Source of the DNA: Terriglobia bacterium
GTDB taxonomy: Bacteria > Acidobacteriota > Terriglobia > Bryobacterales > Bryobacteraceae
Direction of reading: 5' to 3'
Assembly: GCA_020073615.1 (NCBI GenBank)
Contig: JAIQEX010000014.1
Coordinates: 1 to 64,000, forward strand
DNA length: 64,000 nucleotides
Shown: positions 25,185 to 34,501 of the stretch, piece by piece
Numbering within the stretch: position 1 is the first letter of the stretch
Layout of the letters: each line of letters begins with the position of its first letter
Translations under genes and position numbers: made by a program
The notes under the pieces: generated by a model
What the model was told of the DNA's origin: nothing
Seen by the model: only the letters and a program-made list of their open reading frames with translations
Databases searched by the model: none

Positions 25185-27272
25185 TCACACCGCCGCTCCC
25201 ACTTCTTCCCGCGCCATCTGGCGGTCCACCAGCTCCGTCAGGTCGATGGCCGTCATCTTGCCTTCCATCCCGGCCACCTTGATGGCGTCTTCCATGTTCA
25301 CCATGCAGAACGGGCAGGCGGTGACGATGACATTGGCCCCGGCTTCGGCGGCCATGCGGACGCGCTTCACGCCCATCCGCTCCTCCTCTTTGGGCTCGTA
25401 GAACAGCGCCAGCCCGCCGCCGCCGCAACAGAACGAGCGGTCGCGCGAGCGGGCCATCTCCACGCGCTGCAATCCCGGAATGGCGTCGAGCACCGCGCGC
25501 GGATCGTCGTAAACCTGATTGTGCCGCCCCAGATAGCACGGATCGTGGTAGGCGTAGACGTCGCCTGCGTTATCGACCGGGCGGAATGCGATTTTGCCGG
25601 CCTTCACTTCGCTCGCAATTACCTGGCTGATGTGCTCCACCGGCGGCAGGTCCCGGTAGTCGTGCTTGAGCGCGTTGAAGGCATGCGGGTCGGCGGTGAC
25701 GATCCGCCGGACTCCCGAAGCCTGTATGGCCTCGGTATTGTGGTCGCGCAGGGCCTGGAACAGCATCTCCTCGCCGAATCGCCGGACTTCGTGCCCGCTG
25801 TCTTTTTCCGCCGCGCCCAGGATGCCGAAGTCCTCGCCCGTGTGCCGCAGAATCCGTGCCGTGGCCCGCCCGATGGACTGTATGCGGTCGTCGTAGGAGG
25901 TGACGCTGTCGACGAAGTACAGCGTGCCGGCGGTCCGCTTTCCGTTGAGGACCGGAACCTCGCAGGTCTGCTGGAATTCCTTGGCCTTGGCCCAGTCGCC
26001 GCGCTTTTTCTCCATCTTGCCGTAGGGGTTGCCGCGGCTCTCCAGGGCCTTCAGGGGTTTTTGCAGCGACTGCGGCACGTTGCCGTCGTCGATCATGCCG
26101 CGGCGCAGGTCGACCATCTTGTCGATGTACTCGACCAGCAGTGGGCACTCCGCCTCGCAGGCGCCGCAGGTGGTGCACGACCAGATTTCATCCTCCGAGT
26201 AAATTCCACCGATCAACGGCTCGTCCGCGGCGGGGCGGCCCCACACCGGATAGTGCCGGAAACTGTAATCCCTCGCCTTGGTGGTGATGAATCGGGGCGA
26301 AAGCGGACGCCCCACGGCATTGGCCGGACACTGGTCCGAGCAGCGGCCGCAATCGGCGCAGGAGTAGAAATCCAGCATGTGCTTCCAGGTGAAATCCTCG
26401 AAGCGCTTTACTCCGAAAGATTTCACCTGGTCCAGGTGCTGGTCGTCCACGCCCCAGCGCACCGGCTTGAGCGTGGCGCGGTCGAGTTTCGCGAAGTAGA
26501 TGCTGAACAGCGAAGTTTCCACGTGAAACTGGATGCCGAACGGCCGGTAGCAGAGCAGGAAGAAGAACGTGAGCTCGTGGACCATATAGGAGCCCAGGTG
26601 GACTTGCGAGAGCGTGGAGAGCGAAGCGGAGGCGAAAGCCCGCTGCAACAGCCACGGCATCGAAAACGCCGCCAGGAACTCGACCGGTTGGCCCGCTCGG
26701 GCATGGGCCGCGGCCAGGCTGCCCTCGTAGAAACCATCGGCCGCCATCAGGAGCGCGATCAGCCCCAGCAGAAAAATAGCGTCCGCCGTGTGCGCCTTGC
26801 CGTACCTTGCCGGCACGGCATAGCGCTTGGGTTTGAAGACCAGCCGGCGAATGGCGGCGACCACCATCGCCAGAAAGACGACGGTTGCGGCGTAGTCCCG
26901 GACGATATCGTACAGATGGCCGGCGCTACTCGATGGGCCGGACGCGACGGGACCGCCCGCGATGCCGAGGGCGAGCAGCGAGAAGGCGCGCGACGCCAGG
27001 AGGATGAACCCGGCGAAGATCGCCAGATGCATAGCCCCCGCGAAGCGGTACCGCGGATGCCTCCACTGGCCCAGCCAGAATTGCAGGACGTTACCCAGGC
27101 GCGCGAAGGGACGGTCGAAGCGATAATCGCGCTGGCCGCTCAGGAGCGGCCGGAGCCGCCTGGCCACAATATAGGCGAAACATGCCGTACCGAGAAGATG
27201 AAGGAACAGGAACAGGATACGTCCCTGGATCAGCCAGTAAGTGGCCTGGGCGGGCGATTGAATGACTTCCAC
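25185..27272 (-). CDS. ETF:menaquinone oxidoreductase-like membrane FeS protein (NarI-like + 2[4Fe-4S] + CCG domains)
   Basis: Membrane protein of 695 residues. A NarI/cytochrome b-like domain with about six helices and several His (about 1-250) is followed by a ferredoxin region with CADCGRCSDQCPANAVG and CTTCGACEAECPLL. Two CCG (HdrD-type) cysteine-rich domains come next, with RSFCCGGGG and VIVTACPFCMVNMEDA. This architecture matches the FeS/CCG proteins proposed as ETF:menaquinone oxidoreductase (EMO, mycobacterial EtfD). It is encoded directly before etfB-etfA-ACAD, giving a complete path acyl thioester to ACAD to ETF to membrane quinone. Assignment rests on architecture and neighbours, both strong. 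Confidence 0.88.
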   Translation of the reverse strand: MEVIQSPAQATYWLIQGRILFLFLHLLGTACFAYIVARRLRPLLSGQRDYRFDRPFARLGNVLQFWLGQWRHPRYRFAGAMHLAIFAGFILLASRAFSLLALGIAGGPVASGPSSSAGHLYDIVRDYAATVVFLAMVVAAIRRLVFKPKRYAVPARYGKAHTADAIFLLGLIALLMAADGFYEGSLAAAHARAGQPVEFLAAFSMPWLLQRAFASASLSTLSQVHLGSYMVHELTFFFLLCYRPFGIQFHVETSLFSIYFAKLDRATLKPVRWGVDDQHLDQVKSFGVKRFEDFTWKHMLDFYSCADCGRCSDQCPANAVGRPLSPRFITTKARDYSFRHYPVWGRPAADEPLIGGIYSEDEIWSCTTCGACEAECPLLVEYIDKMVDLRRGMIDDGNVPQSLQKPLKALESRGNPYGKMEKKRGDWAKAKEFQQTCEVPVLNGKRTAGTLYFVDSVTSYDDRIQSIGRATARILRHTGEDFGILGAAEKDSGHEVRRFGEEMLFQALRDHNTEAIQASGVRRIVTADPHAFNALKHDYRDLPPVEHISQVIASEVKAGKIAFRPVDNAGDVYAYHDPCYLGRHNQVYDDPRAVLDAIPGLQRVEMARSRDRSFCCGGGGLALFYEPKEEERMGVKRVRMAAEAGANVIVTACPFCMVNMEDAIKVAGMEGKMTAIDLTELVDRQMAREEVGAAV

Positions 27273-27303
27273 TATCGTGTTCCGTACCGGTAGCTCCGCG
27301 GCG

Positions 27304-27600
27304 TCACATCGCCGTCATAGCCTGCTCTACCGTCGTCCTTTCGTTCAGGATCAGACGCCGCAGGGTGCGCAAATCGTTCAGCAGCAGGCGGCTCTTGTGT
27401 ATATGGCTGTTCAGCGTCTTCAGTTTGTAGATGGTCAGCTCGATAGCGCGCGCGCGGCGCTCCTGGGCCTCCTCGAGCGCGATTTGATGATCGCGGTTGA
27501 GATCCTTGATCGAGTCCAAAATGGTCTCGGCAAGGAGGTCCATGAGGGCGTGGGCACTCTCGATCGAATCAAAGGGTCCTTCAATTCCGTCAGCGTACAT
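27304..27600 (-). CDS. Small helical hypothetical protein (98 aa)
   Basis: Ninety-eight residues, almost entirely predicted helix with many charged residues (LNRDHQIALEEAQERRARAIELTIYKLKTLNSHI), suggesting a coiled coil. No signal peptide or membrane segment. It is the first gene of the reverse-strand run that continues into the FeS protein 31 bases later, so it may be co-transcribed with the ETF-megasynthase operon. Function not recognised. The length, ATG start and codon pattern support a real gene. Confidence 0.6.
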   Translation of the reverse strand: MYADGIEGPFDSIESAHALMDLLAETILDSIKDLNRDHQIALEEAQERRARAIELTIYKLKTLNSHIHKSRLLLNDLRTLRRLILNERTTVEQAMTAM

Positions 27601-27982
27601 GCGGCTTGCCTCCAGTCCGGCGCGAGTCCATCGCGCGTTCCATGTCTACCGGCCAAAGCCGTCGCTTAAACGCGACCGTTTCCGATTTGTTGAGTTCGGT
27701 GACGAAGCTGGTCACACATTGGCATCCACGGGAGCGGTGCGTGCGCCTCTTCCGCGGAAGCCGACTCGGGGCGTCACTTCGTGTCGTCGCCCCGGATCAA
27801 TATAGGATGATTATATCTTAATATCCGCTTATATCGTGCGTTAATTTGGTGGTATTTTTCGTCGCGGCGCAATTACCGGCAGCGCCCGGCGTCCAATTTG
27901 TGAAGCAGCGCACATGTGCTTGGGAAATCCTGCGAGCGGCGCTTTAGGCGGCTGTAGTTTTTGTCAACAAGGTAAATAGACC
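27601..27982. other. Intergenic region, AT-rich in its middle
   Basis: About 400 bases without a convincing gene between divergent genes. Bases 27790-27850 are strikingly AT-rich for this genome. On the reverse strand they contain a TATAAT-like hexamer near 27812, which could serve the ETF-megasynthase operon, but no matching -35 element is clear. The forward promoter is listed separately. No tRNA or riboswitch fold was recognised. Confidence 0.4.
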
Positions 27983-28011
27983 TTGAACTCCGAAATAGAA
28001 TAGGCTATCCT
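27983..28011 (+). promoter_or_regulatory. Sigma-70-like promoter for the small gene at 28048
   Basis: TTGAAC at 27983-27988 and TATCCT at 28006-28011 are separated by exactly 17 bases. This is the standard spacing, about 35-40 bases before the chosen start codon, and the surrounding DNA is AT-rich. The match is by eye only. Confidence 0.45.
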
Positions 28012-28047
28012 CATCGTGTCGGGTAATTCCGCATGGAGGTACGTCCG

Positions 28048-28251
28048 ATGGCTCCGGCACCGGTAAAACTAAACGAGCAGAATTTGCCACCCGTCTTTGA
28101 AGGCTTCGACGGCCTGGAAACCCTCTTCAACGGAGTCCAGCCGCGGGAGGACCTTAGCCTCTGTTTCGTCTGCCTGCGGTGGGCGTCGGGCGATCCCGAC
28201 TGCGTCGCGGGACGCAGTTGCGATCTGCAGCGGACGCTGGCCGAGGTGTAA
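28048..28251 (+). CDS. Small hypothetical protein (67 aa)
   Basis: Sixty-seven residues beginning MAPAPVKLNEQNLPPVFEGFDG. The start is chosen because GGAGG lies eight bases before ATG 28048 and a TTGAAC-N17-TATCCT promoter lies just upstream; the in-frame ATG at 28033 overlaps that ribosome site. The second half contains three Cys and looks less protein-like, so the ancestral frame may have shifted or the gene may be decaying. No family recognised. Confidence 0.4.
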   Translation: MAPAPVKLNEQNLPPVFEGFDGLETLFNGVQPREDLSLCFVCLRWASGDPDCVAGRSCDLQRTLAEV

Positions 28252-28286
28252 CCAAATCGGCGATCCGCGCCACGGTGTTTGCCCGA

Positions 28287-28634
28287 ATGACTCCATACTC
28301 CAGGAGCGCGGCATTCATAGCACCGCGCGCACTCTCCGTCGCGTTCATCGCATTCGTGAGCCTGTTCGCGCTTGACGTGTTCAGCGAGGGGTTCGGCTTC
28401 TGGCAGACCCTGACCCACCTGGCGGTGCATCTGATTCCGACCTTCTTTATGGTGGCAGCGCTGGTGTTGGCGTGGCGGCGGGAGTGGGTCGGCACGGCGC
28501 TGTTCACGGCCTTCGGCATTCTGTTCCTGATAGTCGTCCGGGCCCCATGGTGGGGTAAAGCGATATTTGCGGCGCCCTGCTTCCTCGTGGGTTGGCTGTT
28601 TCTGCTCAACTGGCGGCACAGGAAGGCGCCGTAG
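28287..28634 (+). CDS. Small four-helix membrane protein (DUF7670-like)
   Basis: About 115 residues with four hydrophobic helices: ALSVAFIAFVSLFALDVF, TLTHLAVHLIPTFFMVAALVLAW, GTALFTAFGILFLIVV and AIFAAPCFLVGWLFLLNW. This layout is familiar from small bacterial inner-membrane proteins of unknown function, and my match to DUF7670 is from memory. An upstream in-frame ATG at 28179 would add a basic, low-complexity N-terminus that I consider untranslated. The next gene remnant begins about 100 bases later. Confidence 0.65.
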   Translation: MTPYSRSAAFIAPRALSVAFIAFVSLFALDVFSEGFGFWQTLTHLAVHLIPTFFMVAALVLAWRREWVGTALFTAFGILFLIVVRAPWWGKAIFAAPCFLVGWLFLLNWRHRKAP

Positions 28635-28734
28635 GTGCCGGCAACTCCGGACGCAAACAGGGGCGCTGTCGATTGCCGCCCTGCCCGGTATCGGATGGAC
28701 GGCTTCGGGACGTGCGATCACCCGCGCCCCTGAC

Positions 28735-29008
28735 GGTGTCCATGGTGCCTTGGCGCACGGGAATCGACGTGGTGCGGATCCGCCCGGTAGATGCGGTCGC
28801 GCGGATCGGCCCGCGGCCGCTGCTCATCATCCACTGCATGAACGACCAGGTCGTGCCGCCCCGCAACAGCGAGCGCAACTTCCGGGCCGCCCGGGAGCCG
28901 AAGCAATTCTGGAGTATTCCCGCCGGCGGGCATGTTGCGGGGCTCGAGGTCGCCGCTCAGGAATACCAGGCGCGAGTGGGCAGGTTTTTCCAGGAGGGCC
29001 TTCGTTAG
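28735..29008 (+). pseudogene. C-terminal remnant of an alpha/beta-hydrolase
   Basis: The frame ending at TGA/TAG near 29008 encodes about 90 residues that look like the end of an alpha/beta-hydrolase: RPVDAVARIGPRPLLIIHCMNDQVVPPRNSE, with the catalytic-acid region, and IPAGGHVAGLE, with the catalytic-His region, then a final helix. The nucleophile elbow GxSxG and everything before it are missing. No good start or ribosome site precedes the segment, so I read it as a decayed fragment. The ORF continues upstream to about 28592 but with non-protein-like composition. Confidence 0.65.
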
Positions 29009-29080
29009 GCTCGTCCGCCAGAACGGAACGGCGGCCGCGTTTCCCTCGTATACTCCTCGTATACCCTGCGAGGCGCGCCC

Positions 29081-31627
29081 ATGCTGAATCTGTCCGGAGA
29101 CTTTGCTTACGCCGTTCGCCAGTTCCGCCGCTCCCCGGTGTTCACACTCACCGCGGTGCTGACGCTGGCCCTCGGCATTGGCGGAACCACCGCCATCTTT
29201 TCCCTGATGCACGACGTCATGCTCCGCTCGCTGCCGGTTTCCGATCCCGGCAGCCTATACCGCATCGGGGCGGGGAACGACTGCTGCGTCGAGGGGGGAC
29301 CGCAGGACAACTGGGGTATGTACCCGTATCCTTTGTTCGAGCGATTGCGGGCTGCGGCGCCGGAGTTTGCGGAGGTCGCGGCGTTCCAGACCATGCCTAC
29401 GCGCTACAGCGTGCTGCGGCCGAATATCGATCGCGCCGCCAAGCCGCTTCGCGGCGAGTTCGTCACGGGCAACTACTTTTCGGTATTCGGGATTCGTCCG
29501 TTTGCGGGACGCCTGTTCTCGGCCTCCGACGATGCCGCGGCGGCCGCGCCCGTGGCCGTGCTTAGCCACCGGGCGTGGCAGATGGACTGGGGCGCCGATC
29601 CCGCCGCTATCGGTTCGGTGGCCATCGTTCAGGGCCAGCCTTTCACCATCGCCGGCGTCGCTCCCCCGGGCTTCTTTGGGGAGACCCTGCGCAGCGATCC
29701 GCCCGATTTCTGGCTTCCGCTGCAACAGGAACCGCTCATCAACGGACAGGACTCCCTGCTGCGGCAGTCCATCTCCGCCTGGCTCCGCGCCATCGGGAGG
29801 CTGAAGCCGGGCGCCGGCACCGCGGGCATGGCGGCGCGTTTCACCACTTTGCTGCGCCAGTGGCTGGACCATGACAGCGGCTATCCGGCCGTCTGGATGA
29901 GCGAGATTCGCCGTGTGCTTCCGAAACAGAACATCCAGGTGATTGCGGCCGGCAACGGGGTGGAGGAGATGCGCGAGGATTACGGCCGCAGTCTGCAGAT
30001 TCTGCTTGCGGTGTGCGGCCTGGTGCTGCTCATCGCCTGTGCCAACGTGGCGAATCTGCTGATTGCGCGGGGCATGGCGCGGCGTACGCAGACCTCCATC
30101 CGCATGGCTATGGGGGCATCGCGGACGCGCCTGATGGCGCAGGCGCTGGTGGAGAGCGTTCTCCTGGCGATTGCCGGTGGGGTGGCCGGCCTCGCGGTCG
30201 CTTATGGCGCGGACAAACTGATTGTGGCACTGGCGTTCCACACCGCGACTTACCTCCCGTTTAGCACCACCCCTTCGCTTCCCGTGCTGGCCTTTGCGTT
30301 TGGCTTGTCGCTCGCGACGGGCGTGATCTTTGGCGCGGCGCCCGCCTGGCTCGCCACCCGCCGCGACCCGGTGGAGGCGCTGCGCGGCGCCAACCGCAGT
30401 ACGCGCGACCATTCCTCCCTGCCGCGAAAAGCGCTGCTGGTGGTGCAGGCGACCCTGTCAGTGGTGCTGGTAGCGGGAGCGGCGATGTTGACCCGCAGCC
30501 TGGGCAACCTGGAACGGCAGGACTTCGGTTTCCGCAGCGACGGCCTGATCAGCGTCAGCCTGAACCCTCCGCCATCGTCCTATTCCGAGGAGCGTCTGGA
30601 GGTACTGTACCGCAGCGTTCAGGAACGCTTGCAGCGCGTGCCCGGCATCGAGCGCGCCAGCCTGGCCCTGTATTCCCCGCTCACCAACAACTGGGGCGAA
30701 ATGATCGTGGTCGATGGACGCCCGGCCGTCCTGAACGAGACCTCCAACGCTTCCTGGGACCGCGTCAGCGCCGGCCACTTCGAGACCGCGGGACAGCCGG
30801 TGCTGCGCGGAAGAGGCATCACCGAGGCCGACTCGCGGACCACCGAGAACATCGCCGTGGTGAACGAGGCGTTCGTTCGCCGGTTCTTCCCCAACGAAGA
30901 TCCGCTGGACAAACACTTCGGCATCGACGTGCCGGCCTACGCGCGCACCTGGCGCATTGCCGGCGTAGTACGCGACGCCAAGTACACGCAGCCGGCCCGG
31001 CCCGTCCGCCCCATGTTCTTCGTGCCGCTGGCCCAGAGCGTGAAGTACAAAGAGGAAATCATGCAAATGCTGGATTCGCGCTCGCACTTCATCAGCGCCG
31101 CCCTTCTCCGCTCGCACCTCGGCACAGGCGCCCTGGAACCCGTGCTGCGCAAGGCGTTCGCGGAGGTGGACCCCAATCTGACGGTGGTGAGCGTGCGCAC
31201 CATGAACGAGCAGATCGCCCTGATGTTCGACCAGCAGCGCGCCGTGGCCGGCCTGGCAGGGCTGTTCGGCGTGGTGGCGCTGATCCTGGCGGCGGTCGGT
31301 CTGTACGGCGTTACGGCCTACACCGTAGTGCAGCGGACCAACGAGATCGGAATCCGCATGGCTCTTGGCGCGGATCGACGGGACGTGCTGCGCCTCGTGC
31401 TGCGGGGCGCGTTCCGGATGATCGGGTTGGGCCTCATGCTCGGGATACCGCTCGCGATCGGAGCCGGACGTCTCATTGTGGCGCAGCTTTATGGGGTCAC
31501 CGGATCGGACCCGGTGGCGCTGTCGGTCGCGATCGCCGCCCTCGCCGGGTGCGCATTCATTGCGGCGATGATCCCGGCGCTGCGCGCCGCGAGCATCGAC
31601 CCGATGAGCGCGCTAAGGACGGAGTAG
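29081..31627 (+). CDS. MacB/FtsX-like orphan permease of the acidobacterial duplicated type (ADOP)
   Basis: Membrane protein of 848 residues with two FtsX units. Each has a MacB-type periplasmic domain and helices: N-terminal helix (FTLTAVLTLALGIGGTTAIFSLMHDVML), a central block near 300-440, and three C-terminal helices around 730-840 ending PALRAASIDPMSALRTE. LGADRRDVLRLVLRGAF-like coupling segments precede the helices, yet no ATPase gene is adjacent, which is typical of this family, widespread in Acidobacteriota. GAGG lies about eight bases before ATG 29081. Substrate unknown; peptide, lipid or drug export is usually proposed. Its end overlaps the converging GH115 gene by 15 bases. Confidence 0.92.
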   Translation: MLNLSGDFAYAVRQFRRSPVFTLTAVLTLALGIGGTTAIFSLMHDVMLRSLPVSDPGSLYRIGAGNDCCVEGGPQDNWGMYPYPLFERLRAAAPEFAEVAAFQTMPTRYSVLRPNIDRAAKPLRGEFVTGNYFSVFGIRPFAGRLFSASDDAAAAAPVAVLSHRAWQMDWGADPAAIGSVAIVQGQPFTIAGVAPPGFFGETLRSDPPDFWLPLQQEPLINGQDSLLRQSISAWLRAIGRLKPGAGTAGMAARFTTLLRQWLDHDSGYPAVWMSEIRRVLPKQNIQVIAAGNGVEEMREDYGRSLQILLAVCGLVLLIACANVANLLIARGMARRTQTSIRMAMGASRTRLMAQALVESVLLAIAGGVAGLAVAYGADKLIVALAFHTATYLPFSTTPSLPVLAFAFGLSLATGVIFGAAPAWLATRRDPVEALRGANRSTRDHSSLPRKALLVVQATLSVVLVAGAAMLTRSLGNLERQDFGFRSDGLISVSLNPPPSSYSEERLEVLYRSVQERLQRVPGIERASLALYSPLTNNWGEMIVVDGRPAVLNETSNASWDRVSAGHFETAGQPVLRGRGITEADSRTTENIAVVNEAFVRRFFPNEDPLDKHFGIDVPAYARTWRIAGVVRDAKYTQPARPVRPMFFVPLAQSVKYKEEIMQMLDSRSHFISAALLRSHLGTGALEPVLRKAFAEVDPNLTVVSVRTMNEQIALMFDQQRAVAGLAGLFGVVALILAAVGLYGVTAYTVVQRTNEIGIRMALGADRRDVLRLVLRGAFRMIGLGLMLGIPLAIGAGRLIVAQLYGVTGSDPVALSVAIAALAGCAFIAAMIPALRAASIDPMSALRTE

Positions 31628-34501
31628 AGCCCCGGGGGCCCCCCGGTAGCTTTCCGGCGGACCCAGGTAGCTGGGCTTCACGCCGCCAAGGTCAACCACG
31701 AGCTTCTCCAGCACTACCCCGGGATCGACCATCCAGAACCTCAGCGTGTGATATCCGGGCGCGGGCACCACATGCGTGGATGTGACATGGCGGACGGCAT
31801 CTTTGACCGAAGTTTCCCAATCCGCCTGCGAGTTCCGCGCCAGCGCATCGATGACTTGGGGAGATTGGTCGTCGAAGGATATGGCGAAGCGCAGACCGCG
31901 GCCGGGAACGAAGTTCAACGTGGGGGAGAGGACGGCGTCCACCTCCAGCTTGCCCGCGTGGAACAGGTACATGCGATACTCCAGGCACGGCGACTCGCGC
32001 GGCGGGTTGACGCTTGCCGCGGTGACGGGGAAGAGCGACATGGCCGAGAGCGTCCGGCCGTAATCTTCGATCTTCTCCCAGCGAACCTGGCCCGCGCCGG
32101 TCTTCTTCGTGTAGTGTTCGGCTTCCATGGATACGTATCCACCGGCTTCCACGAAGCCGTTCAGGGAGGCTCGGGTGACCGCCTGCGGGTTCGAGGCCCG
32201 AAGCCGCACTGTAACCGCGTTGCCTGCCTTGCGGGCGATACGGACCCACCCATCGCTTTCGCCCGGCGGCGCTTTGCTCCAGTCGACGTCCACCCAGACG
32301 CGCTGTTCTTTGCGCACGGCGCCGCCGGGCGTGCTGAGCACAATCCAGGGAGCTCCGCTGGTGGCGGAGAACGCAAATGGCGCCTGGCCCTTGTTGAACA
32401 CGTCGATGAAGCGGCGGGGCCGGTTGAACGCGTCGAATTCCGGCAGGGCGGGCTCTTCTGCAGCGCCCGGCCAGGCCGCGGAGGAACCCTCGACCGCCAC
32501 ACCCATCTCCGCCTCGGCGGGAAGCCGGATTCGCTCGACGGCGGGCATGGTATTCTCCGGCGGCTGCTGCCAGTAGGTGTAACCGATGTGCGTCTGGTCC
32601 ATCATATGGTTCCACTTACCGCCGGCGAGAGTGTGGTTGTAATATGCCGACAAATCGGAATCGGCCTGGAACAAGGCTTTGACTCGCGCTGCAAAATCGT
32701 TGGCGCTGGCGCGGCCCTGGGCCGCATACAACCTATTCCTGGCGGCGGCAATGTACATCTCCGCCACCTGGGCGTATGCCTTCGCGGGATGGAGGACCAG
32801 TTCGAAGAAAGCGTCGCGCATGGTGGCCGGTAGAGTGGCCTGAACCTGCTCGGCCTTAGTCACCAGAGACTCGAAATCAGCCTCTACTCTGTCGGCTTCC
32901 CGATAATTCAACAGACTATAAGTGGCGGTGTCTAGTAACTCAGGCTTGCGCCGGCCGTTGTACTTCAGGTAAGTGGAAACCAGGGTGGCGATCTCGCCGG
33001 CGTGGGCTGCGCCAAACTCCCGCTCCGCCCACAGGCGGGTGAATTCCGCGATCTTCTCTTTGGGCCATCTCTGCGGGGCGCGGGCGAGACTCAGGAAGAA
33101 CTCGGTGGGCAGTTCCATCGGCTTCAGGTCGCCCACGTTCACGATCCAGATGCGGTTCGCGCCGTAGGCCAGCGCCAGGTTCATCTGCTCCCAGATCTTG
33201 GGCAGCGGGTTGGTATCGATCCATTTGTAGTTGCGCGGGCCGCCGACATAATCGAAGTGATAGTAGACGCCGGCGCCGCCGGGGCGCAGGCGTTCCACGG
33301 GCGTGGGCAGCCGCCGGATGTTGCCCCAGTTGTCGTCGCACCACAGCAGAGTCACATCGCCGGGAACGCGCATGCCCTTCTCGTAGTACGCCTGCACCTC
33401 CTTATACAGCGCCCAGAGCTGCGGGATGGCTGCCGGGTCGCGGTGGAACTGGCGCGCGAGGATCTGCCGCTGGTCCGCCACAATCTTTTCCAGTAGGGCG
33501 ACGTTGGCGTCGAGCGACGTGCCGGCCATGGGCATGTCGCCGTCTCCGCGCATGCCGATGGTGACCATGCTCTCGTACTCCTTGTTGCGCTGGATTCCCG
33601 CCTCCCAGAACGCGCGCAGAATATCGGCGTTCTGCGAGTAGTCCCAGGGACCGCTGCCGTGCCTCTTCCATTCCTGCTGGGCGCGCAGCATGGGCTCGTG
33701 GTGCGAAGTCCCCATGACGATGCCGTATTCGTCGGCGGCCTTGGGATTCAGCGGATCGTCTTCGTTGAAGGCGTTGCCCCACATAGCCGGCCAGAGGTAA
33801 TTGGCTTTGAGGCGCAGAATCAGCTCAAAGACGCGCTCGTAGAACTGGTGGTTGAAAGTCCCGTACTTCTCCTGGGCCCACCCGCTGAGCGACGGCGCTT
33901 CGTCATTCAGGAAGATGCCCCGGTACTTGACCGCCGGCTCCTCCTCCTTGTAAGTGCCGGGATTGACGAAGAGTGCGTTCTTATGGACCACCGGAACATC
34001 CGCCCACCAGTACCACGGCGATACGCCGATCTGCTCGGACAAGTCGTAGATGCCGTAGATGGTCCCGCGCTTGTCGCTGCCGGCTATTACTAACCGCTTG
34101 CTCACGACCTGGATGACGAAGGACTCCCACTTACCAGCGACGCCGCGAACATCGAGCGTTCCTTCGCGGATCAGTCGATCTATGATCCGGTTCCGACCGA
34201 TCGTGCCCACGATGATCGCCGCGCTTCCGGGGTGTTTCTCGTCGTGAATCAGTTCGGCAGTAACAGCGGTGACGCGGGCGATGTCGGACCGCAGGTCGTG
34301 GGCGGCCCTGGCAACTCCGGCGAAGTCGTCGGCGTCCACGTAGATGGAGGCGGCAACCTTGCGCGCGACCAGTGGGAACGCGCCGGAAGTTGCGGTCTCC
34401 TGCACGTAGCGCGGCCGGCCGAGCGCGTGACCTATGTGGGCGGACGCGGCCAGGCAGAGCGCAGAGCACAATGCTCGGTTGCCGATGGCAGTTAGAGTCA
34501 C
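31613..34501 (-). CDS. GH115 alpha-glucuronidase (xylan 1,2-alpha-glucuronidase), exported
   Basis: Removes (methyl-)glucuronic acid side chains from xylan. The 962-residue length and multi-domain layout match GH115. Recognisable family segments include WYWWADVPV, YRGIFLNDEAPSLSGWAQEKYG, LKANYLWPAMWGNAFNEDDP and GTSHHEPMLRAQQEW. Further on come VTLLWCDDNWGNIRRLP and YYHFDYVGGPRNYKWI. C-terminal beta domains follow, including the KTGAG-Y-like region. GTG 34501 is chosen because it overlaps the GH10-CE15 stop as GTGA and is followed at once by a signal peptide; the in-frame ATG 34567 would overlap the previous gene by 70 bases. Last gene of the xylan locus. Confidence 0.92.
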   Translation of the reverse strand: MTLTAIGNRALCSALCLAASAHIGHALGRPRYVQETATSGAFPLVARKVAASIYVDADDFAGVARAAHDLRSDIARVTAVTAELIHDEKHPGSAAIIVGTIGRNRIIDRLIREGTLDVRGVAGKWESFVIQVVSKRLVIAGSDKRGTIYGIYDLSEQIGVSPWYWWADVPVVHKNALFVNPGTYKEEEPAVKYRGIFLNDEAPSLSGWAQEKYGTFNHQFYERVFELILRLKANYLWPAMWGNAFNEDDPLNPKAADEYGIVMGTSHHEPMLRAQQEWKRHGSGPWDYSQNADILRAFWEAGIQRNKEYESMVTIGMRGDGDMPMAGTSLDANVALLEKIVADQRQILARQFHRDPAAIPQLWALYKEVQAYYEKGMRVPGDVTLLWCDDNWGNIRRLPTPVERLRPGGAGVYYHFDYVGGPRNYKWIDTNPLPKIWEQMNLALAYGANRIWIVNVGDLKPMELPTEFFLSLARAPQRWPKEKIAEFTRLWAEREFGAAHAGEIATLVSTYLKYNGRRKPELLDTATYSLLNYREADRVEADFESLVTKAEQVQATLPATMRDAFFELVLHPAKAYAQVAEMYIAAARNRLYAAQGRASANDFAARVKALFQADSDLSAYYNHTLAGGKWNHMMDQTHIGYTYWQQPPENTMPAVERIRLPAEAEMGVAVEGSSAAWPGAAEEPALPEFDAFNRPRRFIDVFNKGQAPFAFSATSGAPWIVLSTPGGAVRKEQRVWVDVDWSKAPPGESDGWVRIARKAGNAVTVRLRASNPQAVTRASLNGFVEAGGYVSMEAEHYTKKTGAGQVRWEKIEDYGRTLSAMSLFPVTAASVNPPRESPCLEYRMYLFHAGKLEVDAVLSPTLNFVPGRGLRFAISFDDQSPQVIDALARNSQADWETSVKDAVRHVTSTHVVPAPGYHTLRFWMVDPGVVLEKLVVDLGGVKPSYLGPPESYRGAPGALLRP

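Noticed and set aside
22191-27293. Two forward open frames of about 755 codons each opposite ACAD/Etf and the FeS protein
   Set aside because: They span several well-identified genes on the other strand and their boundaries, so they cannot be real without contradicting the clear homologies.
29081-31627. Calling the permease a complete MacB drug exporter
   Set aside because: No ATPase domain or gene is present. The duplicated FtsX layout fits the orphan-permease family instead.
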